A DNA stretch of 32,457 nt from the NCBI GenBank assembly GCA_018434685.1, contig JAHDOV010000038.1, positions 1-32,457 of the forward strand. The letters are read 5' to 3'. How positions within the stretch are numbered: position 1 is the stretch's first letter; the number at the start of each line of letters is the position of its first letter. This DNA comes from Deltaproteobacteria bacterium. GTDB lineage: Bacteria > Desulfobacterota > Desulfomonilia > UBA1062. The notes beneath the pieces were generated by a model. It made no database searches, was not told where the DNA came from, and saw nothing but the letters and a program-made list of their open reading frames with translations. Below, piece by piece: positions 32,337 through 32,457 of this stretch. The translations under genes were made by a program, and so were the position numbers.

Positions 32337-32457
32337 GTGGCTGGTACATTGCGAAGACTCCTGTTTTTTTTATTATGCAGTTGTTTCATCAGCGGGTGCA
32401 GCGAAAGCTCCAGCAGCAGCTCGGCAGGCGAGGCACCTCTTTTTCCAACACAGGAAA
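32337..32457 (+). CDS. Lipoprotein, N-terminal 40 codons, truncated by window edge
   Basis: An open frame starts at GTG 32337 (translated MAGTLRRLLFFLLCSCFISG, then C) and runs off the right edge. Two Arg residues, a hydrophobic core and a lipobox ISGC followed by SESSSSSSAGE are a textbook lipoprotein signal and Ser-rich tether. This closely resembles the CSGSSS start of the 17606 lipoprotein. AGGGGA (32324-32329) lies 7 nt before the GTG, and the frame is closed upstream by TGA at 32322. The rest of the protein is outside the window, so its function cannot be stated. Confidence 0.6.
   Translation, partial: MAGTLRRLLFFLLCSCFISGCSESSSSSSAGEAPLFPTQE

Noticed and set aside
31943-32389. 148-codon minus-strand open frame at the right edge
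   Set aside because: Most of it is translated mosaic repeat, and it overlaps the leader and signal-peptide region of a better supported plus-strand lipoprotein.

Overview
The window looks like chromosomal DNA of a Gram-negative bacterium with a lipoprotein- and beta-barrel-rich outer membrane. The gene repertoire best fits Desulfobacterota (the former Deltaproteobacteria): an RND/MMPL permease, LolA-like protein and large outer-membrane protein operon, a PorV/FadL-like barrel, RecBD, an S23-type four-helix-bundle protein, and many intergenic REP-like and heptamer repeats. This assignment is inference; no rRNA, tRNA or other taxonomic marker is present. I see no CRISPR array, phage or intact insertion sequence.

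Left part (1-13.4 kb). A 186-bp inverted-repeat element lies just upstream of recB-recD, which overlap by 4 bp and end at a hairpin terminator; recC is not in the window. A HicA/HicB toxin-antitoxin pair, a 33-residue membrane peptide and an iron-sulfur flavoprotein-like reductase follow. Two putative surface lipoproteins then diverge from one intergenic region: a seven-bladed RCC1-repeat propeller (minus) and a clostripain-family protease (plus). Next are a universal stress protein, a LysE-type exporter and an alpha/beta hydrolase whose 3' end overlaps the exporter gene.

Middle (13.6-25.4 kb). Endonuclease III (nth) and an unknown lipoprotein plus FadL/PorV-like barrel gene pair lie on the minus strand. 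On the plus strand is an 812-817-residue lipoprotein with an internal duplication. It is followed, behind a good sigma-70-like promoter and a ~230-nt leader, by a tight three-gene operon: RND/MMPL permease, LolA-like periplasmic protein and a ~500-residue outer-membrane protein, closed by a strong terminator. Together these could form an envelope lipid-trafficking cassette.

Right part (25.4-32.5 kb). A ~1,060-residue soluble regulator has seven PAS units, each exactly 120 residues with no indels, a coiled coil and a LuxR-type DNA-binding domain. Upstream of it is a tandem duplication of an S23-type gene: one intact copy and one remnant with a 228-bp microhomology deletion, each preceded by a 15-bp tandem-repeat leader. 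A beta-barrel protein, about 1 kb of mosaic repeats, and the first 40 codons of a further lipoprotein running off the right edge complete the window.

Most intergenic spaces hold one of a few repeat families: two-armed REP elements (GTAGGAGCGGCTTCAGCCGCG type), heptamer ACCTTAT runs, and a 120-bp mosaic repeat present twice.
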